This document shows, piece by piece, positions 1 to 6,918 of a DNA stretch of 22,928 nucleotides. Within the stretch, counting starts at the first letter, position 1; each line of letters begins with the position of its first letter. The stretch spans positions 1 to 22,928 of the forward strand of contig JAJYJF010000002.1 in NCBI GenBank assembly GCA_021796375.1, given 5' to 3'. Made by a program: the position numbers and the translations under genes. The DNA is from Chloroflexota bacterium. GTDB taxonomy: Bacteria > Chloroflexota > Anaerolineae > Anaerolineales > Anaerolineaceae. The notes under the pieces are model-generated. The model had not been told where the DNA came from. It ran no database searches and saw only the letters and a program-made list of their open reading frames with translations.

Positions 1-26
1 GCATGATAAAATGTTCGCCGTAATCT

Positions 27-98
27 GGGCGCGTAGCTCAATGGTAGAGCAGTGGCCTTTTAAGCCATTGGTTGAGGGTTCGAGCCCCTCCGCGCTCA
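27..98 (+). tRNA. tRNA-Lys (anticodon UUU)
   Basis: The segment folds as a complete cloverleaf. The acceptor stem is GGGCGCG at 27-33 with CGCGCTC at 91-97, including one G-T pair, and the discriminator is A98. The D-arm is GCTC/GAGC. The anticodon stem GTGGC/GCCAT encloses the loop CTTTTAA, giving anticodon TTT. The T-arm is GAGGG-TTCGAGC-CCCTC. No CCA is encoded. The tRNA would decode lysine AAA/AAG codons. Its 3' part, from the variable loop to the discriminator, is copied again downstream in tandem. Confidence 0.95.
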
Positions 99-269
99 CT
101 TTCCGTTTAAGCCTGCTCCCGCGAGACTTTCTCCCCGCAGCACCGTTCCGGCGTCTGGTCGAGGGTTCGAGCCCCTCCGCGCTCACTTTCCGTTTAAGCC
201 TGCTCCCGCGAGACTTTCTCCCCGCAGCACCGTTCCGGCGTTTGGTTGAGGGTTCGAGCCCCTCCGCGC
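68..269 (+). repeat. 87-bp tandem repeat carrying the 3' part of tRNA-Lys (about 2.3 copies)
   Basis: Copies begin at 68, 155 and 242, an exact period of 87 bp. Each copy starts with TTGGTT or CTGGTC and then the T-arm and 3' acceptor strand of the tRNA, about 31 bp in all. About 56 bp of spacer follows. The first two copies are nearly identical; the differences are confined to a few bases before the T-arm. The third copy diverges after position 269, just before the discriminator. Only the first copy is attached to a 5' tRNA half, so the later copies are not functional tRNAs. They could be integration scars or slippage products. Confidence 0.9.
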
Positions 270-302
270 CGTTCAACATGCCGGCTGGCAGTTTTAAATT
301 AT

Positions 303-333
303 AACAGAGCGGAAATTTCCCGCTCTGTTTTTT
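303..333 (+). terminator. Intrinsic terminator after the tRNA-Lys/repeat region
   Basis: A 10-bp perfect stem (303-312 with 320-329) encloses a 7-nt loop and runs straight into a tract of six T (328-333). The hairpin and U-tract are oriented for plus-strand transcription, so it should end the tRNA-Lys transcript. The tandem repeats would therefore be transcribed with the tRNA and removed during 3' processing. Confidence 0.88.
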
Positions 334-510
334 AAGCTCGCCGCAAACCCGTTAACCTCCTGCTTTGCGCACAAGATGGCGGTCCGGGAAGGGTCTCTTG
401 TCCCATCGCCAGGGGATCGCAGCGTCCCAGCGGCTACCCCGGGCACCTTCAGCGCGAACCTATGGGAAGGTGTGGCCGAAGCATATCTGGCCGTCCGTGA
501 CTTCTCGTAC
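334..510. other. Gene-free stretch between the terminator and the GlsB-type gene
   Basis: Apart from the tRNA, repeat and terminator, nothing recognisable lies between 99 and 510. Open frames here have no convincing ribosome binding site and encode low-complexity Pro/Ala/Arg-rich strings typical of chance frames in GC-rich DNA. Confidence 0.5.
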
Positions 511-798
511 CTAAATCAGCCGCCTGCGGCTGCCGCGGCCGATGGTCCCGACAACGGCCACGAGCAGTGCCGCCCCGATAATTGCCCAGAATATTGGGAA
601 TGTTTCTCCGTGGAATGAAACGGTAAATACCGGCGGAAAGCCAAACTGGCGCGCCAGTCAGGTGCCGATGTACGCGCCCAAGAAACCAATCGCGATCGAA
701 AACAAGCACCCGCCGCCGGCGTATCCCGCCAGCGACTGGCCAATTGCCCCGGCTACCCCGGCCACGACCAGCAACACAATCAAATCTACCAGTGTCAT
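511..798 (-). pseudogene. GlsB/YeaQ/YmgE-type small membrane protein, interrupted by an in-frame TGA
   Basis: Reading from the ATG at 798 to the TAG at 511-513 gives 95 codons that look like a complete GlsB/YeaQ/YmgE (transglycosylase-associated) membrane protein. There are three hydrophobic, Gly-rich segments at about residues 5-25, 30-46 and 68-86. Typical family features are a GAIGQ-like motif near residue 17, an IGFLGAYIG segment and a C-terminal FPIFW-IIGAALLVA helix. Codon 47 (positions 658-660) is TGA, where this family usually has Trp (GT-W-LARQ). Reading continues in the same frame with excellent family similarity to the natural end. The protein is a presumed stress-related inner membrane protein of unknown biochemical role. 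It is either a recent nonsense mutation, a sequencing error or a readthrough gene. No strong Shine-Dalgarno is seen (AAAGAG immediately upstream). Confidence 0.75.
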
Positions 799-1065
799 TC
801 TCTTTACCAAACCCCCAGACGATCACCCAAAAGGTGAAGGCTAAATATACAAAATTACATTCCAAGTTTATTTTAGAGGGTTAGGGATGCCGTACAAGCC
901 CGGAAGTCCCCTGCCGCGATGGGGAGTCCCCCTACCCGCCCTATCGGATCTTTCTGCCCCGGATTTTCATCGAGGGCCGAGGTCGAGCCTGAGGTGAACA
1001 AGGCGGGCCGGCGCGCGGTAAAATGGATTGGATCGCCGGCGACAAACCGGGCGATTTCCCTCTGC
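799..1065. other. Intergenic region between divergent disrupted genes
   Basis: This lies between the minus-strand GlsB-type gene and the plus-strand aminotransferase. A weak minus-strand promoter candidate is TTGTAC (892-897), 16 bp, TAAAAT (870-875), which would serve the GlsB-type gene. A plus-strand frame is open from 919 into the aminotransferase. Its N-terminal part does not resemble the family, so it is treated as noncoding. Confidence 0.35.
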
Positions 1066-1093
1066 TTTACAGTGGGATGGTGGACATTATTCT
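1066..1093 (+). promoter_or_regulatory. Candidate sigma-70 promoter of the aminotransferase gene
   Basis: TTTACA (1066-1071) matches the -35 consensus at five of six positions. It is followed after 16 bp by TATTCT (1088-1093). A start site near 1100 would leave a short leader that includes AAAGGA before the ATG at 1123. Confidence 0.4.
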
Positions 1094-1122
1094 TTGAATT
1101 CCCAAAGGACGGAAAACATTCC

Positions 1123-2288
1123 ATGGACCCGGCTCTGCGCGACCAATTCCTGCTCGACCCGTCCGTCATATTCCTCAACCACGGCTCTTTCGGCGCCACC
1201 CCCAGGCCGGTCTTCGAAGCCTACCAGGCCTGGCAGCGCGAGCTTGAAGCCCAGCCGGTGGAGTTCCTCGGCCGGAGATACGCCGCGCTCCTCGCCGGGG
1301 CGCGCCAGCCCCTCGCCACCTACCTGAATGCTCCCGCGGATGACCTGGTCTTCGTGCCCAACGCCACCACCGGACTGAATATCGTCGCCCGCAGCCTGCC
1401 GCTCGGCCCTGGAGATCAGGTCCTGGCCAGCGATCTCGAATACGGCGCAGCGGACCGCATGTGGCGGTTCCTGGCGGCAAAAGGAGGCTTTGAGTATATC
1501 AACCGTCCCACGGACCTCCCGATCCGCTCCGCGGATGATTCGTTAGCTCGTTTTTAGCGGGCGTCACCCCCGCTACCCGGGTCATCTTTCTCAGCCACAT
1601 CACCTCGGCGACGGCCATCGTCCTCCCTGTCCAGCAGGTCTGCGCCCGGGCGCGGGAGATGGGCATCCTGACCGTCATCGACGGCGCCCACGCGCCGGGA
1701 CAGATCCCCGTCGATCTGGGCAGACTCGGGGCAGATTTCTACGCCGGCAACTGCCATAAATGGCTATGCGCACCGAAGGGTTCCGCCTTCCTCTATGCTT
1801 ACCCCCGCCTCCAGCCCCTCCTCCAGCCCCTCATCGTCAGCTGGGGCTGGCAGCCCGATCACCCCGGACATTCCCCATTTCTGGATCTCCTCGAGTGGAC
1901 CGGCACGCGAGACATCGCCGCCTTCCTCTCCGTCCCGCAGGCTATCCGCTTCCAGGCCGACCACGATTGGGATGCGGTCCGCTCGGAATGCCACGCGATG
2001 GCCGCCGAGACGCGCCGGCGCCTTTCCGAACTGTTCGGCTTGCCCGCCCTGCACCCGCCGGGCGCGGAATGGTTCGGCCAGATGGGCGCCTCGCAGATCC
2101 CCGACACGCTGCCCGCCGCGGCGGTCCAGGCCCGGCTCTACCAGGACCACCGCATCGAGATCCCGGTCCAATCCTGGAATGGGAAGACACTGATCCGCTA
2201 TTCCTTTCAAGCTTACAACCGGCCGGAAGAGATCGATCTGCTCATCCGGGCGCTGGAGGAGATTTTCGATGGGGTTCCCGCAGGATAA
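1123..2288 (+). pseudogene. Class V PLP-dependent aminotransferase / isopenicillin-N-epimerase-like protein, frameshifted
   Basis: Two reading frames join to give one roughly 388-residue class V aminotransferase of the isopenicillin N epimerase-like group. The N-terminal part has FLNHGSFGATP and FVPNATTGLNIVARSL. The C-terminal part has the PLP pocket: DGAHAPGQ (Asp near residue 187), then GNCHKWLCAPKG with the Schiff-base Lys near residue 213. The first frame stops at the TAG at 1555-1557. The second frame resumes at 1554 (TTA GCG GGC). A run of only five T (1551-1555) where six are expected explains the shift, and no residues appear to be lost. The ATG at 1123 was chosen because the family similarity begins there and AAAGGA lies upstream. 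Such enzymes catalyse PLP chemistry on amino acids, and the substrate cannot be told. It may be a real pseudogene, a homopolymer error or a slippage site. Confidence 0.85.
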
Positions 2289-2296
2289 GCTCTTTT

Positions 2297-3235
2297 TCAG
2301 CCCGGCTCGTGGGCTAGCAGGCTGAACACGTCCTCGAGGGTCGGTTCGACCGCCTCGATCGAGCTAACCGCCAGACCGCGCGCGGCGAGCGCTTCGACCA
2401 GCCCCTGCCGGGTCCAGCTGCCCTCCGCGACGATCGCCATCGCCAGGTCGCCGAACAACCGCGCCTGGACGATCCCCGGCAGACTGCTGAGCAGCTCGAC
2501 CGCCTCGAGCAGCGGGGAGACATCGATCGCCCAGGCCGCTCCCTGCAGCCGGTTCCGCTTGAGGCCGCTGGGCGAATCCATCGCCAGCAGGCGCCCGCTG
2601 TGCATGAAACCAACCCGGCTGCAGTGCTCGGCTTCATCCATGTAGTGGGTCGTCACGAAAACGGTGGTTCCCTGGTCGGCCAGCTGGTAGATCAAATCCC
2701 AGAACTCGCGTCGGGCGACCGGGTCCACCCCGCTGGTCGGTTCGTCCAGGAAGAGCAGCGGCGGGTGGTGCACCAGGGCGCAGCCGAGCGCCAGGCGCTG
2801 CCGCCACCCTCCGGAGAGTTCGCTCGCCCGGCGGTTCGTGCGCCCCTCCAGGCCGGCCATGCGGTAGATTTCCGCCAGGCGCTGCTTTTCTACCTCGCGT
2901 GGAACCTCATAAACGCCGGCATAAAATTCGAGGTTCTCGCGCACCGTCAGATCGTCGTACAGGGCGAACTTCTGAGACATGTACCCGATCTGGCTCTTGA
3001 TTTTTTCCGGGTCTTTGACGATATCGATCCCCAGGACCCTGGCCGTTCCTTCGTTGGGGACCAGCAGGCCGCACAGCATGCGGATCGTGGTGGTCTTGCC
3101 GCTCCCATTCGGCCCGAGATAGCCTACCACCTCGCCCGGGAATACCTGAAAGCTGATGTGATCTACCGCCGCGAAATTCCCGAAACGCTTGGTCAGGTTC
3201 TCGACCTCAACAATGGGAGGCTGGCTAGCTTGCAT
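2297..3235 (-). CDS. ABC transporter ATP-binding protein (second ATPase of the exporter operon)
   Basis: This is a 312-residue cytosolic ATPase of an ABC-2 type exporter. It has a complete set of motifs: Walker A GPNGSGKT at 41-48, Q-loop MSQKF near 86-90, signature LSGGW at 140-144, Walker B LLFLDEPTSGVD at about 160-171, and H-loop His at 197 within VTTHYMDEA. The C-terminal 90 residues resemble the usual regulatory tail of drug-exporter ATPases, ending in PTLEDVF. The start overlaps the end of the preceding ATPase gene by 11 bp, so the two are translationally coupled. By layout it corresponds to the C-terminal half of E. coli YbhF, which carries two ATPase domains in one chain. It is the last gene of the operon and converges with the aminotransferase 8 bp away, with no clear terminator between them. 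Confidence 0.92.
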   Translation of the reverse strand: MQASQPPIVEVENLTKRFGNFAAVDHISFQVFPGEVVGYLGPNGSGKTTTIRMLCGLLVPNEGTARVLGIDIVKDPEKIKSQIGYMSQKFALYDDLTVRENLEFYAGVYEVPREVEKQRLAEIYRMAGLEGRTNRRASELSGGWRQRLALGCALVHHPPLLFLDEPTSGVDPVARREFWDLIYQLADQGTTVFVTTHYMDEAEHCSRVGFMHSGRLLAMDSPSGLKRNRLQGAAWAIDVSPLLEAVELLSSLPGIVQARLFGDLAMAIVAEGSWTRQGLVEALAARGLAVSSIEAVEPTLEDVFSLLAHEPG

Positions 3236-4163
3236 CCTGATCCATCTCCAGCAGTTGAATAAATACGTCTTCCAGGGTCGGGCTGACCGGAAGCATGTGC
3301 AGCAGCCGCACCCCGCCTGCCGCCAGCACGCCCGGCAGACGCGCGATCGGGCCGGAAGGCTCGCGGACCCGCAGGTGCAGGCGGTCGCCGAAAGCGTGCA
3401 CGTCCTCTACATCCGGATCGAGGACGGCCAGGCGCCGGGCTTCCATCTGGGGCTCGGCCGCCAGCTCGAGGATGCGATCTTTCAAGCGCTGGATCAGCTC
3501 GCGCGGGGAGCCTTCGATCAGCGCCCGGCCCTTGTTCATGAAGATGACCCGGTTGAAGCGCATCGCCTCATCCATGTAGGGCGTGCTGACCAGCACCGCG
3601 GATCCCCCGCGCAGCAGTCCGACGAGCAGGTGCCAGAACTCCTGGCGGGCCACCGGGTCAACCCCGCCGGTGGGCTCATCGAGGAGCAGGACTTTTGGGC
3701 TGTGAACCAGCGCGGTCGCCAGGCCAAGCTTTTTTTGCATCCCGCCCGAAAGAGCATTAGCCCTCCGGTCGGCAAACTTGCTCAACCCGGCGAACCTCAG
3801 CAGCTCTTCGGAGCGCGCTTTCCGCTCGGCATCCGGCATGCCGAACACCTCCCCGAAGAAATTGAGATTTTCTTTGACCGTCAGATCCCCATACAGGCTG
3901 AAGCGCTGGGAGAGATAACCGATGTGCTCGCGCGCCTTTTCGACCATGCGCGGGATCTCATACCCGGCCACCCGGATCTGCCCGCTGGTCGGTGATAGCG
4001 CCCCGCACAGCAGGCGAATGGCGGTGGTCTTCCCCGCGCCGTCCGGGCCGACCAGGCCGACCATCTCGCCCGCCGCGACCTGCAGGTTGAGGCCATCGAC
4101 CGCTCGCAGCGCGCCGAAAGCCTTCACCGCCTGGCGGGTCTCCAGGAGGATTTCCGGTTCCAT
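3225..4163 (-). CDS. ABC transporter ATP-binding protein with altered H-loop (first ATPase)
   Basis: This 312-residue ABC ATPase is paired with the following one. Motifs seen are Walker A GPDGAGKT at 39-46, Q-loop YLSQRF near 83-88, signature LSGGM at 138-142 and Walker B VLLLDEPTGGVD at about 158-169. The H-loop, usually STHYMDEA, reads VSTPYMDEA, with Pro at residue 195 in place of the switch His. The C-terminal tail again ends in a PTLEDVF motif. The ATG is one base after the stop of the upstream adaptor gene, so coupling is tight. In E. coli YbhF the N-terminal ATPase domain is, to my knowledge, also degenerate at this position. An asymmetric heterodimer, with one consensus and one degenerate ATP site, is the likely arrangement (inference). 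The permease partner is the ABC-2 gene two positions upstream. Confidence 0.92.
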   Translation of the reverse strand: MEPEILLETRQAVKAFGALRAVDGLNLQVAAGEMVGLVGPDGAGKTTAIRLLCGALSPTSGQIRVAGYEIPRMVEKAREHIGYLSQRFSLYGDLTVKENLNFFGEVFGMPDAERKARSEELLRFAGLSKFADRRANALSGGMQKKLGLATALVHSPKVLLLDEPTGGVDPVARQEFWHLLVGLLRGGSAVLVSTPYMDEAMRFNRVIFMNKGRALIEGSPRELIQRLKDRILELAAEPQMEARRLAVLDPDVEDVHAFGDRLHLRVREPSGPIARLPGVLAAGGVRLLHMLPVSPTLEDVFIQLLEMDQDAS

Positions 4164-4164
4164 C

Positions 4165-4803
4165 TCACTTCGCTTCCAGGGTCACGTCGGCAGGCATGCC
4201 CGGCTTCAGCTCCAGCCCGGGGTTATCCAGCGTCAGCTTGACCGCGTAAACCGTATCTTTCCGCCCCTGGATCGTCTGGACGTTGCGCGGGGTAAACTCA
4301 GCCGTGTTGGAGATGTAGCTGACGGTGCCCGTAAACTGCCTGCCGGGGAATGAATCGACGCTGACCGGGTAAGCCTGCCCGAGCGAAACCTCACCGACCT
4401 TCTCCTCGGGGACGTATACGGTCAGGGTCAGGGAAGTCAGATCGCCGACGACCAGCAGGGTGGTGCCGGGTGTGGCCAGCTCCCCAGGTTGAAAGGGGCG
4501 GTCGAGAACCACGCCATCGATCGGGGAGCGCACTTTTTCGGTATAGCCAGCGGAGACGCCCGCGGCCGGCTGCACCTCCGCCACGATCTCCCCTTTCTGC
4601 GTGCTCTCCCCCTCTTTAACGTAGATGGCATCGATAAGGCCGCCCAGCTGGGTCCCCAGGTGGATCTCGGTGACTTCGATCGTTCCCGAGATCACCGTCG
4701 TCTTACTGGCGTTCGTATTCTGGTAGCTGATATAAAGAACCGCCACAATCGCGATTACCGCCATTGCGACGATCGGGAATAAAGTCCGCGGGATTCTGCG
4801 CAT
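4165..4803 (-). CDS. Short HlyD/RND-type membrane-fusion adaptor protein
   Basis: A 212-residue protein has one N-terminal membrane anchor (about residues 9-27, after MRRIPRTLF). A single biotinyl-lipoyl-like domain follows, with GGLIDAIYVKEGESTQKGEIVAEV and then SPIDGVVLDRPFQPGE, and then a beta-barrel domain ending GLELKPGMPADVTL. The alpha-helical hairpin normally inserted between the two lipoyl half-motifs is missing, so it is much shorter than typical HlyD or YbhG adaptors. The start has a good TAGGAGC ribosome binding site. It lies 17 bp after the permease gene and 1 bp before the first ATPase. It probably forms the extracytoplasmic part of the exporter. A role as a ligand-presenting subunit is equally possible. 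Confidence 0.85.
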   Translation of the reverse strand: MRRIPRTLFPIVAMAVIAIVAVLYISYQNTNASKTTVISGTIEVTEIHLGTQLGGLIDAIYVKEGESTQKGEIVAEVQPAAGVSAGYTEKVRSPIDGVVLDRPFQPGELATPGTTLLVVGDLTSLTLTVYVPEEKVGEVSLGQAYPVSVDSFPGRQFTGTVSYISNTAEFTPRNVQTIQGRKDTVYAVKLTLDNPGLELKPGMPADVTLEAK

Positions 4804-4820
4804 GGCTTGCTCCTAACCAG

Positions 4821-5951
4821 TTAATCGAGTGTTTTACGGAACCGCAGGCCGGCAATTGCCAGCAGGATGATCGCCAGCAGCACCAGGGCGCCGATTTGCG
4901 GCAGAAGGAGATTAATGCCCGTGCCCTTGATCACCACCGCGCGCAATATCTCGATGAAATAAGTGAGCGGCAGCAGCTTTCCGACCAGCTGGAGGAATAC
5001 CGGCATGGCTGAGACCGGGAAAATAAATCCAGAGAGCAGCATGGAGGGCAGCATGATGGGCAGCGCCATAAACTGGGCCTCCTGCTGGGTGTGCGCGAAC
5101 GTCGAGATCATCAGCCCGATGCCCAGGTTGGGGAGCAGGTAGAGCGCGGTCAGGGCGAGCAGGAGCGCCAGGCTGCCCCGGATCGGCACGCCGAACATGA
5201 TCGTCCCCACGAAGAGCACGATAATCGTGTTGGCGAGCGAAACCAGGATGTAGGGCGTGATCTTGGCGATCACCAGCTCCCAGTTGCGGATGGGCGTCAC
5301 GATCAGCTGCTCGATGGTCCCACGCTCGCGCTCGCGGACGATGGAAAGCGCCGTCAGGTTGGTGGTGGTCTGCATCAGCAGCAGGGCGATGATCCCGGGC
5401 ACCATGTTGTAGCTGCTCAAGAGATCCGGGTTGTAAAGCACCCGGGTGCGGACGTCGACCGGCGACGTGAAGCTGCTGCCGGACAGGCCGAGCCTGGCCA
5501 GCTTCTGCATCAGGATCGACGTCCCATGCGCCTGCCCGGCGAGCGTCGCGGCGGAGAGCGCCTGGGTGGCAACGGTCGGATCCGAGCCGTCGATCAGAAC
5601 CGCCACCTGGGCGCTGCGTCCCCCGGCGATATCGTCGTGGTATCCCGAGGGGATGATGATGCCAACCTTCGCCCTCCCGCTGGAGATCAGGTCATTGACA
5701 TCGTTCTGGCTGTAAGCGACGAACTGGTATGAGAAATAGCCCGTCACGCGGAAAGCGTCCAGGAGCGCGCGGCTCTCGCGGCTGGAATCCTGGTCGAATA
5801 CCACCGTGGGGATATCTTTGATGTCGTTATTGGCCGAATACCCGAGCAGCGCCAGCTGCAGGAGTGGCATCATAAAAACGAAAACCAGGGTGCGCGGGTC
5901 GCGCAGCATCTGGGTAAATTCTTTTTTGAGGAGCGCCCTTAACCGTCTCAT
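4821..5951 (-). CDS. ABC-2 type transporter permease
   Basis: A 376-residue integral membrane permease of the ABC-2 family (YbhS/YhhJ-like). The order is: a cytoplasmic amphipathic start (RALLKKEFTQMLRDPRT), TM1 at about 22-42, a large extracytoplasmic domain to about residue 185 (QDSSRESRALLDAF, VGIIIPSGYHDDI, LIDGSDPTVA), then five membrane helices. The characteristic ERERGTIEQLIVTPI coupling-helix motif is near residue 205, and the last helices carry LSGFIFPVSAMP and LPLTYFIEILR. The length is normal for the family. Only one permease gene is in the operon, whereas E. coli has two (YbhS and YbhR). The functional permease is therefore presumably a homodimer. It begins 9 bp after the lipoprotein gene. 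The substrate is unknown; hydrophobic drugs or lipids are usual for the family. Confidence 0.93.
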   Translation of the reverse strand: MRRLRALLKKEFTQMLRDPRTLVFVFMMPLLQLALLGYSANNDIKDIPTVVFDQDSSRESRALLDAFRVTGYFSYQFVAYSQNDVNDLISSGRAKVGIIIPSGYHDDIAGGRSAQVAVLIDGSDPTVATQALSAATLAGQAHGTSILMQKLARLGLSGSSFTSPVDVRTRVLYNPDLLSSYNMVPGIIALLLMQTTTNLTALSIVRERERGTIEQLIVTPIRNWELVIAKITPYILVSLANTIIVLFVGTIMFGVPIRGSLALLLALTALYLLPNLGIGLMISTFAHTQQEAQFMALPIMLPSMLLSGFIFPVSAMPVFLQLVGKLLPLTYFIEILRAVVIKGTGINLLLPQIGALVLLAIILLAIAGLRFRKTLD

Positions 5952-5960
5952 GGGAGTTTT

Positions 5961-6884
5961 TCATCCACCAAAATGAAAGGTAAACCAGGGAGCCACGTTA
6001 TAGTTCTTCCAGCGCCGGATCTCGACCCCGTCCGGATACTGTTTGAAGAGCCCTTTCACGTCGATCGCCGCGTCCGGGTAGCTGCGCAGGCGGTCAAAAA
6101 TAAGCCGGTTTTGCTCAGCATCGACCCTCTGGCTGCCAAAAATAAAGGTCGCGATCACCTCGCTGGGCTGGCCCAGCACGATCGCTTCGTTGGTCCCGTT
6201 CTGCGCCAGAAACACCATGCGGATGTGGTCCGAATAGCGGATCAGCTCGCGGGGTTCAACCGTCAGCCCCGCGGTCAGCTGCTCGGGCACGTCCAGGGAG
6301 TGATAATCGATCACCTTGTGGCGGTTGACCAGCCAGACCCCGGCTTCCCGGCGGACCGGCCAAAGCTCGTCGACCTGCGAGGTCGTCGTCTTGCCGGTGG
6401 CCGTATCGCGGGCTGCGAGCTGGTAGCTCACGTGCACCAGGACCGTTTTTTCATCGAAAACCTGGCTGTCGAGGATCTGCAAACCGGAATATCCGCTCCC
6501 CGCCTCAAACACTCCCTCCAGCTCGGCGGCTGCATCGCCGCGGGTCATCCCATCGATGACCAGGCTCATGGTTGAGAGCAGCCGGGATGCCGCCTGGGCA
6601 TCGCCGGCTTGCAGGGCGGTAAAATAGCGTCTGACGGCCGCCGCTGCCAGCGCCGGGCCCCGGTCCGCATCGCCGGTGGGCTGGCCGGCAGGCGTCGCGC
6701 TGGGGAGCGCCGCTGAGGGCGCGCCTCCCGGGGTGTCGCTGGGCAGGGGGATAGGCGTCATCAGCGGGAGGGTTGGCGCCGGGGGCAGGGCGGCCGGCGC
6801 CGCCGAAGGCGCCAGGCTCGCCTGGCAGCCGGAAACCAGCAAGAAGACCGCGATAAAACAGATCGTGCCGAGCATCTTTTTCAT
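5961..6884 (-). CDS. Predicted lipoprotein of the exporter operon
   Basis: A 307-residue secreted lipoprotein. It has signal peptide MKKMLGTICFIAVFLLVSGC with lipobox LVSGC and lipidated Cys at residue 20. A Pro/Ala/Ser/Thr-rich linker follows to about residue 80. Next is a compact domain (about 83-200) with an NTF2-like look: YFTALQAGDAQAASRLLS, VLVHVSYQL and VWLVNRHKVIDYH. A C-terminal part of about 100 residues is not recognised; it starts near TVEPRELIRYSDHIR and ends GLFKQYPDGVEIRRWKNYN. The RBS is AAGGTGAT. Its position between adaptor and permease suggests that it works outside the membrane with the exporter, for example in substrate capture or envelope attachment. That is inference only, and its family is not known to me. 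Confidence 0.8.
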   Translation of the reverse strand: MKKMLGTICFIAVFLLVSGCQASLAPSAAPAALPPAPTLPLMTPIPLPSDTPGGAPSAALPSATPAGQPTGDADRGPALAAAAVRRYFTALQAGDAQAASRLLSTMSLVIDGMTRGDAAAELEGVFEAGSGYSGLQILDSQVFDEKTVLVHVSYQLAARDTATGKTTTSQVDELWPVRREAGVWLVNRHKVIDYHSLDVPEQLTAGLTVEPRELIRYSDHIRMVFLAQNGTNEAIVLGQPSEVIATFIFGSQRVDAEQNRLIFDRLRSYPDAAIDVKGLFKQYPDGVEIRRWKNYNVAPWFTFHFGG

Positions 6885-6918
6885 GGGTGCATCACCTTTT
6901 CCCTTGGAACCAATGCGC

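Noticed and set aside
155..185. Second and third tRNA genes in the repeats
   Set aside because: Only the T-arm and 3' acceptor strand are present; no complementary 5' acceptor strand, D-arm or anticodon arm precedes them.
68..269. CRISPR array
   Set aside because: The period is 87 bp with the whole unit repeated and no variable spacers, and no cas genes are nearby.
11..304. Open frame across tRNA-Lys and the tandem repeats
   Set aside because: It translates the tRNA and repeats into a repetitive Ser/Pro/Leu string; the tRNA call explains the sequence.
376..865. Overlapping open frames of 75-138 codons on both strands
   Set aside because: They are out of phase with the GlsB-type frame, have no RBS and give low-complexity Arg/Pro/Ala strings.
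919..1122. N-terminal extension of the aminotransferase
   Set aside because: No similarity to the family before the ATG at 1123, and a candidate promoter lies inside this stretch.
1..2288. Integrated mobile element at the tRNA
   Set aside because: No integrase, phage or transfer gene is visible; the repeats alone do not prove integration.
5091..5732. 213-codon plus-strand frame opposite the ABC permease
   Set aside because: It is rich in Arg, His, Asp and Gln with no family features; the permease on the other strand is clear.
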